NCBI RefSeq assembly: GCF_024198255.1
Contig: NZ_JAJVKW010000002.1
Coordinates: forward strand, 372,001 to 436,000
Direction of reading: 5' to 3'
DNA length: 64,000 nt
Source of the DNA: Myxococcus guangdongensis
Lineage (GTDB): Bacteria > Myxococcota > Myxococcia > Myxococcales > Myxococcaceae
Below the pieces are notes generated by a model. It saw only the letters and a list, made by a program, of their open reading frames with translations, had not been told where the DNA came from and did no database searches. This document shows, in pieces, positions 16,545 to 25,041 of this stretch (its first letter is position 1; each line of letters opens with the position of its first letter). The position numbers and the translations under genes were made by a program.

Positions 16545-18902
16545 CTACTGCCGAGCCATCGCCGCCTTGCGCTCGGCCTGCTCGTCGCGCAGGTGCTCAC
16601 CCGAAACGTCCACCACCACCTCGCGCAGCGTGCCGCCCCGGAACGCGTAGGGCGGGTGGTACATCGTGCTCACCGCGGAGTTGTCATCCCGTCCGCACGT
16701 CAGCCCCTCGCCCAGGCTGATGACCAGCGGCATGGTGGCCAAGATGTCGCTCTGCGCCACCAGCTCGCCGTCGATGAACAGCCGCCCGCGTCCCGGCGCG
16801 CCCTGGCCTCGCGCGAGGTCCGGCGCGCCCGTGGGCTCGAACTCGAACCTCAGCTCCGAGGGCCCCACGGGTATCTCCACGCCGGACTCGATGTGGAACT
16901 CGCGCTCGCCCACGAAGTTGTAGACGTAGTGCAGCCGCCGGTCCTGGATGAAGAAGGTGTAGCCGCCCGTGAGACCTCCGTGGCTGAGCAGCACGCCCTC
17001 CGCGTCGTCCTCCACGTCCACCCGCGCGGTGATGGAGTGCGGCCGGTTGAGCACGTGCACCGCCACGTTCTCCGGCGCCGGTGACGTGTGCGGCCGGTAC
17101 ACGTAGCGCTTGCGGTCCCGGGTGATTTGCGGCCGCTCCTCGGAGAAGACCGCCCGGTCCGGCGACGCGAGCGGCATGACCTGGTAGCGCCCCGCCTCCA
17201 CGTACCAGAGGGCAATCATCTCGATGAGCTTGCCCCGCTCCTCGGACGCGAGGTCCTGCGTCTCCGAGCAGTCCTCGTCCACGTGGTACAGCTCCCACCC
17301 CTCCGCGTCGAGCTGGCGCAGCCGCTCCTCGGTGAGCTTCGACTCGCCGAAGCCCTCGCCCGCCTCGACGAAGGAGGGGCCCGGGAAGGGACACACCGCC
17401 CGCCAACCGTCGTGGTAGATGGCGCGGTTGCTGAACATCTCGAAGTACTGCGTGTGGTGCTGGCTCTCCGCCCGGGCGTCGTCGAAGGTGTGACGGAAGC
17501 TGACACCCTCGATGGGGGACTGGGTGACGCCGCGCAGCGCGGCCGGAGGCGTCAGCCCCAGGCAGTCGAGGACGGTGGGCACCATGTCGATGGCGTGGCA
17601 GTACTGCGAGCGGATTTCGCCCCGCGCGCGGATGCCCTTGGGCCAGTGGACCAGGAACGGGTCCGTGGTGCCGCCGCGGTACACCTCCCGCTTCCACCGG
17701 CGGAACGGCGTATCCCCCGCCCACGCCCAGCCCCACGAGTAGTGGTTGAAGTACTTGGGCCCGCCCAGCTCGTCGATGGCCTCCAGGTTCTGCTCCAGCG
17801 ACTCGGGCGTGTTGTTGAAGAACTTCAGCTCGTTGACGGAGCCGTGCGGCCCGCCCTCCGCGCTCGCGCCGTTGTCGGAGATGACCATGATGAGCGTGTT
17901 GTCCAGCTCACCGGCCTCCTCCAGGAACTTCAGCAACCGGCCGATGTGATGGTCCGTGTGCTCCAGGAAGCCGGCGTACACCTCCATCATCCGCGAGTAG
18001 AGCCGCCGCTCGTCGGCGGACAGCGTCTCCCACTCCGCCACGTCCGGGTCATGCCGGGACAGCTTCGTGCCCGGAGGAATCACGCCCAGCTTCAACTGGC
18101 GCTGGTAGACCTTCTTGCGGTACGCGTCCCAGCCGTCGTCGAACTGGCCCTTGTACTTGTCCGCCCACTCCTTGGGCACGTGATGCGGGGCGTGCATCGC
18201 GCCCGTGCAGAAGTACATGAAGAAGGGCTTGTCCGGCGCCACCTGCTTGGAGTCCGCGATGAAGTCCACGGCGCGGTCCACCAGGTCCTCGGTGAGGTGG
18301 TAGCCCTCCTCGGGCGTCTTCGGCGGGAGCACTGGGTGGTTGTCGTGCACCAGGTCCGGGAAGTACTGGTGCGTGTCGCCGCCGAGGAAGCCGTAGAAGC
18401 GCTCGAAGCCACGCCCCAGCGGCCAGCGGTTGTAGGGCCCCGCCGCGCTCGTCTGCTCCGCGGGCGTCAGGTGCCACTTGCCCAGGGCATACGTGTTGTA
18501 CCCCTGCTCCTGCAGCATCTCCGAGAGGAACCCGTTCTCGAAGGGGATGGTGCCGTTGTAGCCGGGATACCCGAGGGAGACCTCGGTGATGGTGGCCATG
18601 CCATTGGAGTGGTGGTTGCGGCCGGTGAGGATGCACGAGCGCGTGGGGGAGCACAGCGCGGTGGTGTGCATGCTGTTGTAGAGCAGCCCACCCTTCGCCA
18701 GCCGGTCCAGGTTCGGCGTGTGGATGGGCGAGCCATAGCAGCCCAGGTGCCCGAAGCCCGTGTCGTCCAGGACGATGAAGAGGACGTTCGGCGCGCCGTC
18801 CTTCGCGCGCAGCGGCCGGGGCCAGGCCGGTGAGGACTGCTCCCACGTGCGGCCGATGGTGCCGGGAAAGGCACTGCCCGGCGTGTATTCCTTGAGCGAC
18901 AT
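16545..18902 (-). CDS. Formylglycine-dependent arylsulfatase
   Basis: The 785-residue protein carries the sulfatase signature LCSPTRSCILTGR, in which Cys84 of C-S-P-T-R is converted to formylglycine, and the metal-binding start NVLFIVLDDTGFGHLGCYG (Asp46, Asp47). GKWHL and ISDNGASAEGG add further active-site elements. The long C-terminal half (VAVHVLNRPHSITARVDVEDDAEG, GGYTFFIQDRRLHYVYNF) is a lectin-like beta sandwich typical of large alkaline-phosphatase-superfamily arylsulfatases. No signal peptide is evident, so cytoplasmic action is likely. It hydrolyses sulfate esters; the substrate is unknown. The ATG before SLKEYTP was chosen as the first codon of the conserved region. Confidence 0.93.
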   Translation of the reverse strand: MSLKEYTPGSAFPGTIGRTWEQSSPAWPRPLRAKDGAPNVLFIVLDDTGFGHLGCYGSPIHTPNLDRLAKGGLLYNSMHTTALCSPTRSCILTGRNHHSNGMATITEVSLGYPGYNGTIPFENGFLSEMLQEQGYNTYALGKWHLTPAEQTSAAGPYNRWPLGRGFERFYGFLGGDTHQYFPDLVHDNHPVLPPKTPEEGYHLTEDLVDRAVDFIADSKQVAPDKPFFMYFCTGAMHAPHHVPKEWADKYKGQFDDGWDAYRKKVYQRQLKLGVIPPGTKLSRHDPDVAEWETLSADERRLYSRMMEVYAGFLEHTDHHIGRLLKFLEEAGELDNTLIMVISDNGASAEGGPHGSVNELKFFNNTPESLEQNLEAIDELGGPKYFNHYSWGWAWAGDTPFRRWKREVYRGGTTDPFLVHWPKGIRARGEIRSQYCHAIDMVPTVLDCLGLTPPAALRGVTQSPIEGVSFRHTFDDARAESQHHTQYFEMFSNRAIYHDGWRAVCPFPGPSFVEAGEGFGESKLTEERLRQLDAEGWELYHVDEDCSETQDLASEERGKLIEMIALWYVEAGRYQVMPLASPDRAVFSEERPQITRDRKRYVYRPHTSPAPENVAVHVLNRPHSITARVDVEDDAEGVLLSHGGLTGGYTFFIQDRRLHYVYNFVGEREFHIESGVEIPVGPSELRFEFEPTGAPDLARGQGAPGRGRLFIDGELVAQSDILATMPLVISLGEGLTCGRDDNSAVSTMYHPPYAFRGGTLREVVVDVSGEHLRDEQAERKAAMARQ

Positions 18903-19032
18903 GTCCCTTGCCTCCGAGAAGTCGTGACACCGCGAGCCGCGTCCACGAGCCCCCTTCACGGGAGGACACCGCACCGGCCCCGAAGCTCAGGAATGGGCAC
19001 ACCACCGGACAGCCACCGCTGTCCCCAGGGTG

Positions 19033-19057
19033 GAGCCGGGCGAGCAGGGCCCGGCTC
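19033..19057 (-). terminator. Hairpin ending the polyamine/membrane operon
   Basis: GAGCCGGGC, loop GAGCAGG, GCCCGGCTC forms a perfect 9-bp stem 24 bases past the stop of the flavin oxidoreductase. A second stem, GGACAGC-CACC-GCTGTCC (19007-19024), follows. No U-tract is seen. Confidence 0.5.
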
Positions 19058-19081
19058 GACAGCCCCTGGACGTCACGCGCG

Positions 19082-20713
19082 CTACAGCCAGCTCTCGGAG
19101 GCCACGCCCAGTCCGGCCAGCACGCGCTCCGCGGCCTTCACCCCGAACCAGTTGGCCTCCTCGAAGAGGGCCAGCCCGCCCAGGTCCGTGTGCGCGAAGT
19201 GCAGGCTCGGCCCCAGGCTCTCCTGCGCGGCCTGGCGCTCCGGGCCCCAGATGAAGCCCGGCGTCGGCCGCACCATGGCGTGGCCCCAGCGCTGGACCTC
19301 CAGTCGCTGCGCCTGCGCCGCGATGCCTGGATGCGCGGGGCGCAGGTCCGCCATGACGAGCGCCTCCCAGTCCGCGTAGCTGGCCGAGAGCGCCTTCTCC
19401 CGCTCCGCCTTCACGTCCCCGCCCGCCATCGGCAGGTACCAGGTGAGCACCGTGGGGCCGTTCTCGTCCTGGCGCAGCCGCTGGTGCGTGGCCACCACGT
19501 AGCCCAGGCTCCGGCTCTCCTGGAACACGTTGTCCCACGACAGCGGGAAGCCTCGGGACACCGGCGGCGAGGACAAGGTCAGGTTCGCCACCACCCACGG
19601 CGCATAGGTGAAGGCCGACAGCCACGCGGGCCGCTCGGTGCGCCACGGCGCCACCACGTGCGCGGCGATGAAGCGAGGACACGCCAGCACCACCTGACGC
19701 GCCTGGAAGGAGCGCGGCTGGCCCGTGCGCGCATCCAGCGCGTCCACCCGGCAGCCCTTCGCGGAGGGCGTCACCGTGTGCACCAGCACGTCGCGCTCCA
19801 CCGCGCGCGGAGGCAGCGAGCTCGACAGCTGCCGCACCAGCCGGCCGTTGCCCTCGGGCCAGCTCAAGAAGCCCTCACTGCGCTCCCCCTGCCCGTCCTG
19901 GCGCGCGGCGAAGTACCAGATGCCCGCCCACGCGGAGACGTGCTCGGACGTGGCGCCGTAGTCGTCGCGGCACGCGTAGTCCACCAGCCACTTCAGCCGC
20001 GTGGAGTGGAAGCCCTCGCGCGCCAGCCACTGGGCCATGCTCAGCGCGTCCAGCGCCGTCCACTCCGCGTCGTCGCTGGAGCGCGAGGTGGGCACCGCGA
20101 AGGCCTTGCGCCCCTTCGCGTCGCGCGCGGCGGCGAAGGCGTTCATCCGCGCATCGAAGCGCTCCAGCTCCGCCAAATCCTGGGCCGTCGCGCCCACGCG
20201 CAGGTAGAGCCCCTCGTACCAGTGGCCCCGGTAGAAGTGCCGCTCGTCCGGCTCCTGGATGAGCAGCGTCTCCTCGAACGTCGGCAGGCCCTGTGCGTCC
20301 ACGCCCGAAACCGCGCCCATCTCGCGCAAGAGCCGCACCACCGGACCCCGGTCCTCCGTGGGCGCCGGCAGGTAGTGCGCGCCCCAGGGGAACGGGGACA
20401 CCGCGTTGCGGCCGGAGCGCGACGTGCCGCCGATGTCCGCCTCCAGCTCCACCACGCGCACGTCCTTCACGCCCGCGCCCATCAGCCGCCACGCGGCGGA
20501 CAGGCCGGCGATGCCGCCGCCCACCACCAGCACGTCCACCGGCTCCACCGTCTGGGCCGAGGGCAGCGGCCCCCCGCGCAGCTTGTGCCCCACCTCCACC
20601 GCCCGGTCCACGACGGCGCCGGGGATGGGCGCGCGGGGCGCCTCGCGCTTGCACGCGCTGGCCACCGCCGAGCCGAGGAACGCGGCGATGAGCTCCCGCC
20701 GCGTCAGTTCCAC
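19082..20713 (-). CDS. Tat-exported flavin amine oxidase-like lipoprotein
   Basis: The GTG start gives 543 residues opening MELTRRELIAAFLGSAVASAC: a twin-arginine motif followed by a lipobox-like SAC (Cys21), so export as a folded, lipidated flavoprotein is predicted. The Rossmann FAD motif VLVVGGGIAGLSAAWRL begins near residue 61 and GGTSRSGRNAVSPFPWGAHY follows, as in phytoene-desaturase/amine-oxidase-type enzymes. The C-terminus LGGLALFEEANWFGVKAAERVLAGL contains the second FAD-contact region. GAGGAGG lies ten bases upstream, and the start overlaps the stop of the spermidine-synthase-like gene by ten bases. Its place in the operon suggests it oxidises an aminopropylated or polyamine product outside the cytoplasm; this is inference. 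Confidence 0.85.
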   Translation of the reverse strand: MELTRRELIAAFLGSAVASACKREAPRAPIPGAVVDRAVEVGHKLRGGPLPSAQTVEPVDVLVVGGGIAGLSAAWRLMGAGVKDVRVVELEADIGGTSRSGRNAVSPFPWGAHYLPAPTEDRGPVVRLLREMGAVSGVDAQGLPTFEETLLIQEPDERHFYRGHWYEGLYLRVGATAQDLAELERFDARMNAFAAARDAKGRKAFAVPTSRSSDDAEWTALDALSMAQWLAREGFHSTRLKWLVDYACRDDYGATSEHVSAWAGIWYFAARQDGQGERSEGFLSWPEGNGRLVRQLSSSLPPRAVERDVLVHTVTPSAKGCRVDALDARTGQPRSFQARQVVLACPRFIAAHVVAPWRTERPAWLSAFTYAPWVVANLTLSSPPVSRGFPLSWDNVFQESRSLGYVVATHQRLRQDENGPTVLTWYLPMAGGDVKAEREKALSASYADWEALVMADLRPAHPGIAAQAQRLEVQRWGHAMVRPTPGFIWGPERQAAQESLGPSLHFAHTDLGGLALFEEANWFGVKAAERVLAGLGVASESWL

Positions 20714-22200
20714 CGCCGCCACTCCTCCTCGTAGTAGTGCACCAGCACCTGGTTGTTGAGCCGGTTCACCTCCGTGGGCAGCGGGCCCATGTCCGGAGGA
20801 AAGCGCGTCAGCGACTCCAGCGTGGACAGGTCCAGGAAGCGCAGGCCCTCGGGCAGCGCGCGGTGGTGCCCGGGCGCCTCGTGCGCCACCAGCACGTAGC
20901 CCCACTCACCGAAGGACGGCACCAGCGCGTGGTAGGGCTCCGTCCAATAACCCGCGGCCCTGAGCGTGTTCTCCACGCACCAGAAGGAGCGCCGCGCGAA
21001 CAGGGGGCTGGTGCTCTGCACCACCGCCACGCCGTCGGGCGCCACCCGCTTCTTGAGCAGCTTGTAGAAGCCCGTGGTGTACAGCTTGCCCAGGGCGAAG
21101 TTGTTCGGGTCCGGGAAGTCGACGATGACGACGTCGTACTGCTGCGTCCCCTCCATCAGGAACTGCATCGCGTCCGTGTTGATGACGCGCATGCGCGCAT
21201 CCGTCAGCGAGTGCTGGTTGAGCTTCACCAGCTCGTCGAAGCGCATGGCCAGGCCCGTGATCGCCGGGTCCAGGTCCACCAGCGTCACGGAGCGCACCTC
21301 GGGGTAGCGCAGCACCTCGCGCGCGGCGAGCCCATCTCCGCCACCCAGGATGAGCACGTGCTCCACCTTGCCCGCGCGCACCATGGCCGGGTGCACGAGC
21401 GACTCGTGGTAGCGGTACTCGTCCAGGCTCGCGAACTGGAGGTTGCCGTTGAGGAACAGCGAGAAGCCCCGCTTGCCGCGCGTCAGGATGATGCGCTGAT
21501 AGGGCGAGCTGGACGCGTGCACCACGTCGTCCGCGTAGAGCTGGTCCTCGTAGAACGTCGTCAGCCTGTCGCCCAGCGCGAAGCCCACCACCAGGAACAC
21601 CGTCAGCACCACCGCCTTGATGCGCAGGCGCAGCGGGTTGCCCAGAAGCGGCGCGAGCAGCCACGTGCTCCACAGGCCCACCGCCGCGTTCAGGATGCCG
21701 AACAAGAGCGAGGTGCGCACCAGCCCCAGCTTGGGGACCAGCAGCAGCGGGAACGCGACGCTCGCCGCCAGCGCGCCCAGGTAGTCGAGCGACAGCACCT
21801 GGCTGACCAGGTCCTTGAACTTGAGCTGGTCCTTCAAGATGCGCAGGAGGAGCGGAATCTCCAGCCCCACCAGCGCGCCGATGACGATGACGCTGCCGTA
21901 CAGCGCCACCTGGAACATGTCCGTCAGCGTGAAGGTGAGGAACAGCACCGGGGCGCAGATGCCGCCCAAGAGCGCCACCGCCAGCTCCACCTCCACGAAG
22001 CGCTGGGCCACCCCCTTGTCGATGTAGCGCGACAGGTAGCTGCCGATGCCCATCGCGAAGAGGTAGCCACCGATGACGGTGGAGAACTGGGTGATGGAGT
22101 CGCCCAGCAGGTAGCTGGCCAGCGCCCCGACGACGAGCTCGTAGACGAGCCCGCACGTCGCGATGACGATGACGGTGATGTACAGCAGCGTCTTGTTCAC
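20704..22200 (-). CDS. Membrane-bound polyamine aminopropyltransferase (spermidine synthase) homologue
   Basis: The 498-residue protein begins with about seven transmembrane segments (residues 5-210) and ends with a soluble spermidine-synthase domain. In the latter, SSPYQRIILT starts the fold, LFLNGNLQFASLDEYRYHESLVHPAM is the substrate strand, HVLILGGGDG (286-290) binds decarboxylated S-adenosylmethionine, and VIVDFPDPN follows. Fusions of a multi-pass membrane region to this domain are common but their acceptor is unproven. SpeD in the same operon would supply decarboxylated AdoMet. The start is GTG. It overlaps the oxidoreductase start, indicating coupling. Confidence 0.92.
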   Translation of the reverse strand: MNKTLLYITVIVIATCGLVYELVVGALASYLLGDSITQFSTVIGGYLFAMGIGSYLSRYIDKGVAQRFVEVELAVALLGGICAPVLFLTFTLTDMFQVALYGSVIVIGALVGLEIPLLLRILKDQLKFKDLVSQVLSLDYLGALAASVAFPLLLVPKLGLVRTSLLFGILNAAVGLWSTWLLAPLLGNPLRLRIKAVVLTVFLVVGFALGDRLTTFYEDQLYADDVVHASSSPYQRIILTRGKRGFSLFLNGNLQFASLDEYRYHESLVHPAMVRAGKVEHVLILGGGDGLAAREVLRYPEVRSVTLVDLDPAITGLAMRFDELVKLNQHSLTDARMRVINTDAMQFLMEGTQQYDVVIVDFPDPNNFALGKLYTTGFYKLLKKRVAPDGVAVVQSTSPLFARRSFWCVENTLRAAGYWTEPYHALVPSFGEWGYVLVAHEAPGHHRALPEGLRFLDLSTLESLTRFPPDMGPLPTEVNRLNNQVLVHYYEEEWRRWN

Positions 22201-22246
22201 GTCGTCACTTCACGGCCGCGTCGGTCGCCCGACGGCAAGCGCCCCG

Positions 22247-22474
22247 TCAACCACCGATGGCCGCGGCCACGATGATGGACAGGCCGAGGATGAACGAGCC
22301 GATGACGATGCCGACCGCCGTGTTCTGGTCGACCTCCAGCTCCTTGTGCACGTCGAACGGCATGATGAGGCGGATGACGTAGAAGCCCGCCACGAACACC
22401 GCCAGGCCGATGAGCGAATAGATGACGCTCGCCAGCACACCCTGCCAGCTCACGACGACGCCGAGTAACAGCAT
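22247..22474 (-). CDS. DUF350 small membrane protein
   Basis: The 75-residue protein has two hydrophobic helices (LASVIYSLIGLAVFVAGFYVI and AVGIVIGSFILGLSIIVAAAIGG) separated by MPFDVHKELEVDQN, the layout of DUF350 proteins. The ATG at 22474 was chosen because GGGAGGGAAG lies directly upstream and it overlaps the previous stop as TGATG. DUF350 proteins (YjfL-like) usually carry one or two such helix pairs; this has one. Its operon partners point to a membrane assembly with the DUF4178 and spermidine-synthase-like proteins. Confidence 0.88.
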   Translation of the reverse strand: MLLLGVVVSWQGVLASVIYSLIGLAVFVAGFYVIRLIMPFDVHKELEVDQNTAVGIVIGSFILGLSIIVAAAIGG

Positions 22475-22635
22475 CACTTCCCTCCCTGAAAACCACCAGT
22501 CCACAACAGGATGCCGCCCGGGCCGCGCTTCACGGTGCCCGGCACCCGGTCCTTCTCTTCACGGGTGAATGGAGACCACCCGGTCAACATCATGGCCGCG
22601 TACGCCGCGAGCACCACGCCTCCGAACCACTTCAT
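22474..22635 (-). CDS. 53-residue single-pass membrane protein in the polyamine operon
   Basis: An ATG with GGAGGCGGGG upstream opens a short frame, MKWFGGVVLAAYAAMMLTGW, followed by a hydrophilic SPFTREEKDRVPGTVKR and a glycine-rich end. It has one N-terminal hydrophobic helix and a cytoplasmic or periplasmic tail of about 30 residues. Its stop overlaps the DUF350 start by one base (TGATG), and 30 bases separate it from the DUF4178 gene, so it is almost certainly translated. I know no name for it. Confidence 0.75.
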   Translation of the reverse strand: MKWFGGVVLAAYAAMMLTGWSPFTREEKDRVPGTVKRGPGGILLWTGGFQGGK

Positions 22636-22665
22636 GCCCCGCCTCCGTGTCGTGCCATCGCGAAC

Positions 22666-24567
22666 CTAATGATTGCCCAGGTTGCTGTCCGCCCACCTGC
22701 GCGTCTCGAAGTTGTGCGAGCGGAAGAACGCGAACACCGGCCCCAGCAGCATCAGCACCAGCGCCACGCAGAACCAGCTCCCGTTGGGCGAGTCGTGAAT
22801 CAGCTTCACGTTGTAGTTGCGCGCGGAGGGCTGCGGTGACGCGTCGTAGGATGCCGTGGTGCGCAGCACGTACTTGCCCGCGGGCAGCGTGGACAGGTAC
22901 AGGGTCTCGCTCGGGCTGCCCTCGGACCAGGAGCCGTCGCTGTCCTGGCCGAAGTAGTAGCTGAGCTCCTGGTAGAAGGTCGTCACGTCGCCGGTGTCCT
23001 GGTTCACCAGGTCGCCCTGCACGCCCATCCAGCTGTTGCCCAGCCCCGCGGACAGCTCCACCTTCATGTTGCCGCGCTTGGTGAGCTCGAACGGCTCGCT
23101 GAAGCGCGTGGCGGACGGCGTGTTGGACATCGCCTCCGGCGGCACCGTGATGCTCTCCTCGAGCACCACCCGGTTCTGAGAGCTGATGGAGAACAGGCCC
23201 GACAGCACCAGCAGCCCCAGGAACCAGATGAAGGACCACAGGAACGTGGACTTCATCCGCTCGGAGAAGGGGTTGGGCTGGCTGGGCTGGATGCCCTCGG
23301 GAGCAGGCAGCCGCTCCAGGTTGAAGGCCTTCTGGATGACCTCCGGCGCCAGGTACTCGCCATGCGTGTACGTCACCTCGTCCTCGGTGGCGTCCACGTT
23401 GAGGGAGTACGGCGGGTTCACGTACTCGGTGGCCTCGGCGAACTCGCCGGCCTGCACCTTCCAGTAGAACTCGCCCTGCACCGTCTCCGTCACCGCGTGC
23501 ACGTTCTGGAAGGCCTTGTAGCGCCGCCGGTCGAAGAAGGCGGACGTCAGCGGGGCCAGCGACACGTCACCGGCGGCCACCGGCTCCAGGAACACCCAGT
23601 GGCCGTTGGAGTTCATCAGCCAGACGAAGCCCTTCGCCCGGTGGTACAGCAGGTACTCCTCCCACGGGTAGCGGACGCCCTCCACCGTGCACGAGCGCAC
23701 GAGGAAGCCGATGCACATCCACTCCGTGTTCTTCAGCGTCCCCTTCGCGCCCAGCGGGATGAGGGGCGGGTGGTCCGGCTTCTCGAGCAGCCGCAGGAAG
23801 GACAGCTTGCCCTTCCTCACATCCAGGAGCGCGCCGCAGAAGGGGCACGCCACGCGCAGCGACTGGTCCGGCGCGCGCAGCTCCAGGGGGCCGTTGCACT
23901 CGGTGCAGCGCGCCTGCTGCAGGTCCACCTTCCGCTTGGCACGCGGACGCAGCTGGTCGGCGGGGATGCCGAGCTGGTCGAGCTTGAGCCGCTCCCCGAT
24001 GAAGACCTCCGGGTCGCGGTGGCGGGTGCCGAAGTCCAGGGTGAGGAAGGCGCCGCTGGAGCCGGTGGCGTCGACGTAATAGGAGTCCTGCGTGGGGTCC
24101 ACGTCGCTGGGGAGCTGGCCCTCGGCGGCCACCACGGTGCCGTGGCCGCGCTCCTCCACCACCCAGACGCGGTTGCGCAGCTTCAGCCGCTGCCCGGGGT
24201 GCATGTCCTCCAGCTGGAGGCCCTCCTCCACGCCCGCGTCGAGCAGCAGGTGGAAGGCGCCCTCGGACTCGCTCATCCACGCGGCGCGGCCGTCGTCGAA
24301 CTCCACGTACCACTCGTCCCACGGGCCCGCGCCGTGGTCCTTCTGCAGGTGGCCCACCACCCGGAAGCCCGTGCGCGCGTAGCGCCCCTCCGCGCCCAGC
24401 TGGAGCGGGGAGTCGGTGGGGACGATGCGGCCAATCTTCCCGTGCGACTCGAAGTCATCGCCCTTGCGGGCCACCACCGTCTGGCAGTGTCCGCACACCA
24501 CGACCTGCGCCGAGCCGGCGGTGAACTCCACGTCCGCGCCGCACGACGGACACCTCCCCTGACTCAC
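22666..24567 (-). CDS. DUF4178 protein with two zinc ribbons and C-terminal membrane anchor
   Basis: The 633-residue protein starts with a zinc ribbon (Cys6, Cys9, Cys25, Cys28), then a DUF4178-type beta module (GRYARTGFRVVGHLQKDHGAGPWDEWYVEFDDGRAAWMSE). A second ribbon follows (CTECNGPL...CPFCGAL), then a second DUF4178 module (LKNTEWMCIGFLVRSCTVEGVRYPWEEYLLY). Two hydrophobic helices near residues 440-460 and 598-620 flank a beta-rich extracytoplasmic segment. DUF4178 genes recur next to SpeD, DUF350 and spermidine-synthase genes. It begins with GTG overlapping the SpeD stop (GTGA). Confidence 0.9.
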   Translation of the reverse strand: MSQGRCPSCGADVEFTAGSAQVVVCGHCQTVVARKGDDFESHGKIGRIVPTDSPLQLGAEGRYARTGFRVVGHLQKDHGAGPWDEWYVEFDDGRAAWMSESEGAFHLLLDAGVEEGLQLEDMHPGQRLKLRNRVWVVEERGHGTVVAAEGQLPSDVDPTQDSYYVDATGSSGAFLTLDFGTRHRDPEVFIGERLKLDQLGIPADQLRPRAKRKVDLQQARCTECNGPLELRAPDQSLRVACPFCGALLDVRKGKLSFLRLLEKPDHPPLIPLGAKGTLKNTEWMCIGFLVRSCTVEGVRYPWEEYLLYHRAKGFVWLMNSNGHWVFLEPVAAGDVSLAPLTSAFFDRRRYKAFQNVHAVTETVQGEFYWKVQAGEFAEATEYVNPPYSLNVDATEDEVTYTHGEYLAPEVIQKAFNLERLPAPEGIQPSQPNPFSERMKSTFLWSFIWFLGLLVLSGLFSISSQNRVVLEESITVPPEAMSNTPSATRFSEPFELTKRGNMKVELSAGLGNSWMGVQGDLVNQDTGDVTTFYQELSYYFGQDSDGSWSEGSPSETLYLSTLPAGKYVLRTTASYDASPQPSARNYNVKLIHDSPNGSWFCVALVLMLLGPVFAFFRSHNFETRRWADSNLGNH

Positions 24568-24941
24568 GCCATCACCCCCCGCTTCAGCTCACGCACCTCG
24601 CATGAGGCCGCGCCCAGACGCTTCGCCAGCACCGACTCGAAGTCGGGCCGGGTGCGCGGACGGCAGCAGTAGACATTGAGCGCGGCGAAGCCATGCTCGG
24701 GGAAGGTGTGGATGGCCAGGTGGCTCTCGGCCAGCAACGTCAGGCCGGTGATGCCCCCGGGCTCCGGGAACACGTGCCACTGCGGCTGACCCACGACCTT
24801 CAGGTCCAGCAGGACGATGAGCTCCTCGAAGAGCGCCGCCAACGCGGCCGCGTCCTTGAGCACCCCAGGCGAGCAGCCGCTCGCGTCAACGAGCCATTCC
24901 TGTCCGGTCGTCAGCTTCGAAGTCCTCCCGCCTCTGCCCAC
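24564..24941 (-). CDS. speD: S-adenosylmethionine decarboxylase proenzyme
   Basis: The product contains the pyruvoyl self-cleavage site LLAESHLAIHTFPEHG, in which Ser becomes the pyruvoyl group, and CRPRTRPDFESVLAKRLGA, so it is a short bacterial SpeD of about 120 residues. It makes decarboxylated AdoMet, the aminopropyl donor for the spermidine-synthase-like enzyme three genes downstream. The start is uncertain: no ATG lies near. I give a GTG giving VGRGGRTSKLTTGQEW, but a better Shine-Dalgarno (GGCGGGAGG) stands nine bases before an in-frame CTG of SKLTT, which could be a rare start. Confidence 0.88.
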   Translation of the reverse strand: MGRGGRTSKLTTGQEWLVDASGCSPGVLKDAAALAALFEELIVLLDLKVVGQPQWHVFPEPGGITGLTLLAESHLAIHTFPEHGFAALNVYCCRPRTRPDFESVLAKRLGAASCEVRELKRGVMA

Positions 24942-25041
24942 CTCTTTAGCACGAGCCCCGACGCACGAAAGCCGCTCGTGCCCATGGGGGCGCCCCCTCG
25001 TTGGCGTCCGGCCCGCGCTTGCCGCTACGCTCGGGAGTGAA

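Noticed and set aside
17088..18833. A 581-residue plus-strand frame opposite the arylsulfatase
   Set aside because: The sulfatase motif C-S-P-T-R and the terminator prove the minus strand is coding; the plus frame has no domain.
24986..24997. GGGGGCGCCCCC palindrome upstream of the hydrolase gene
   Set aside because: Pure G/C symmetry is common by chance in this base composition and it has no further support.
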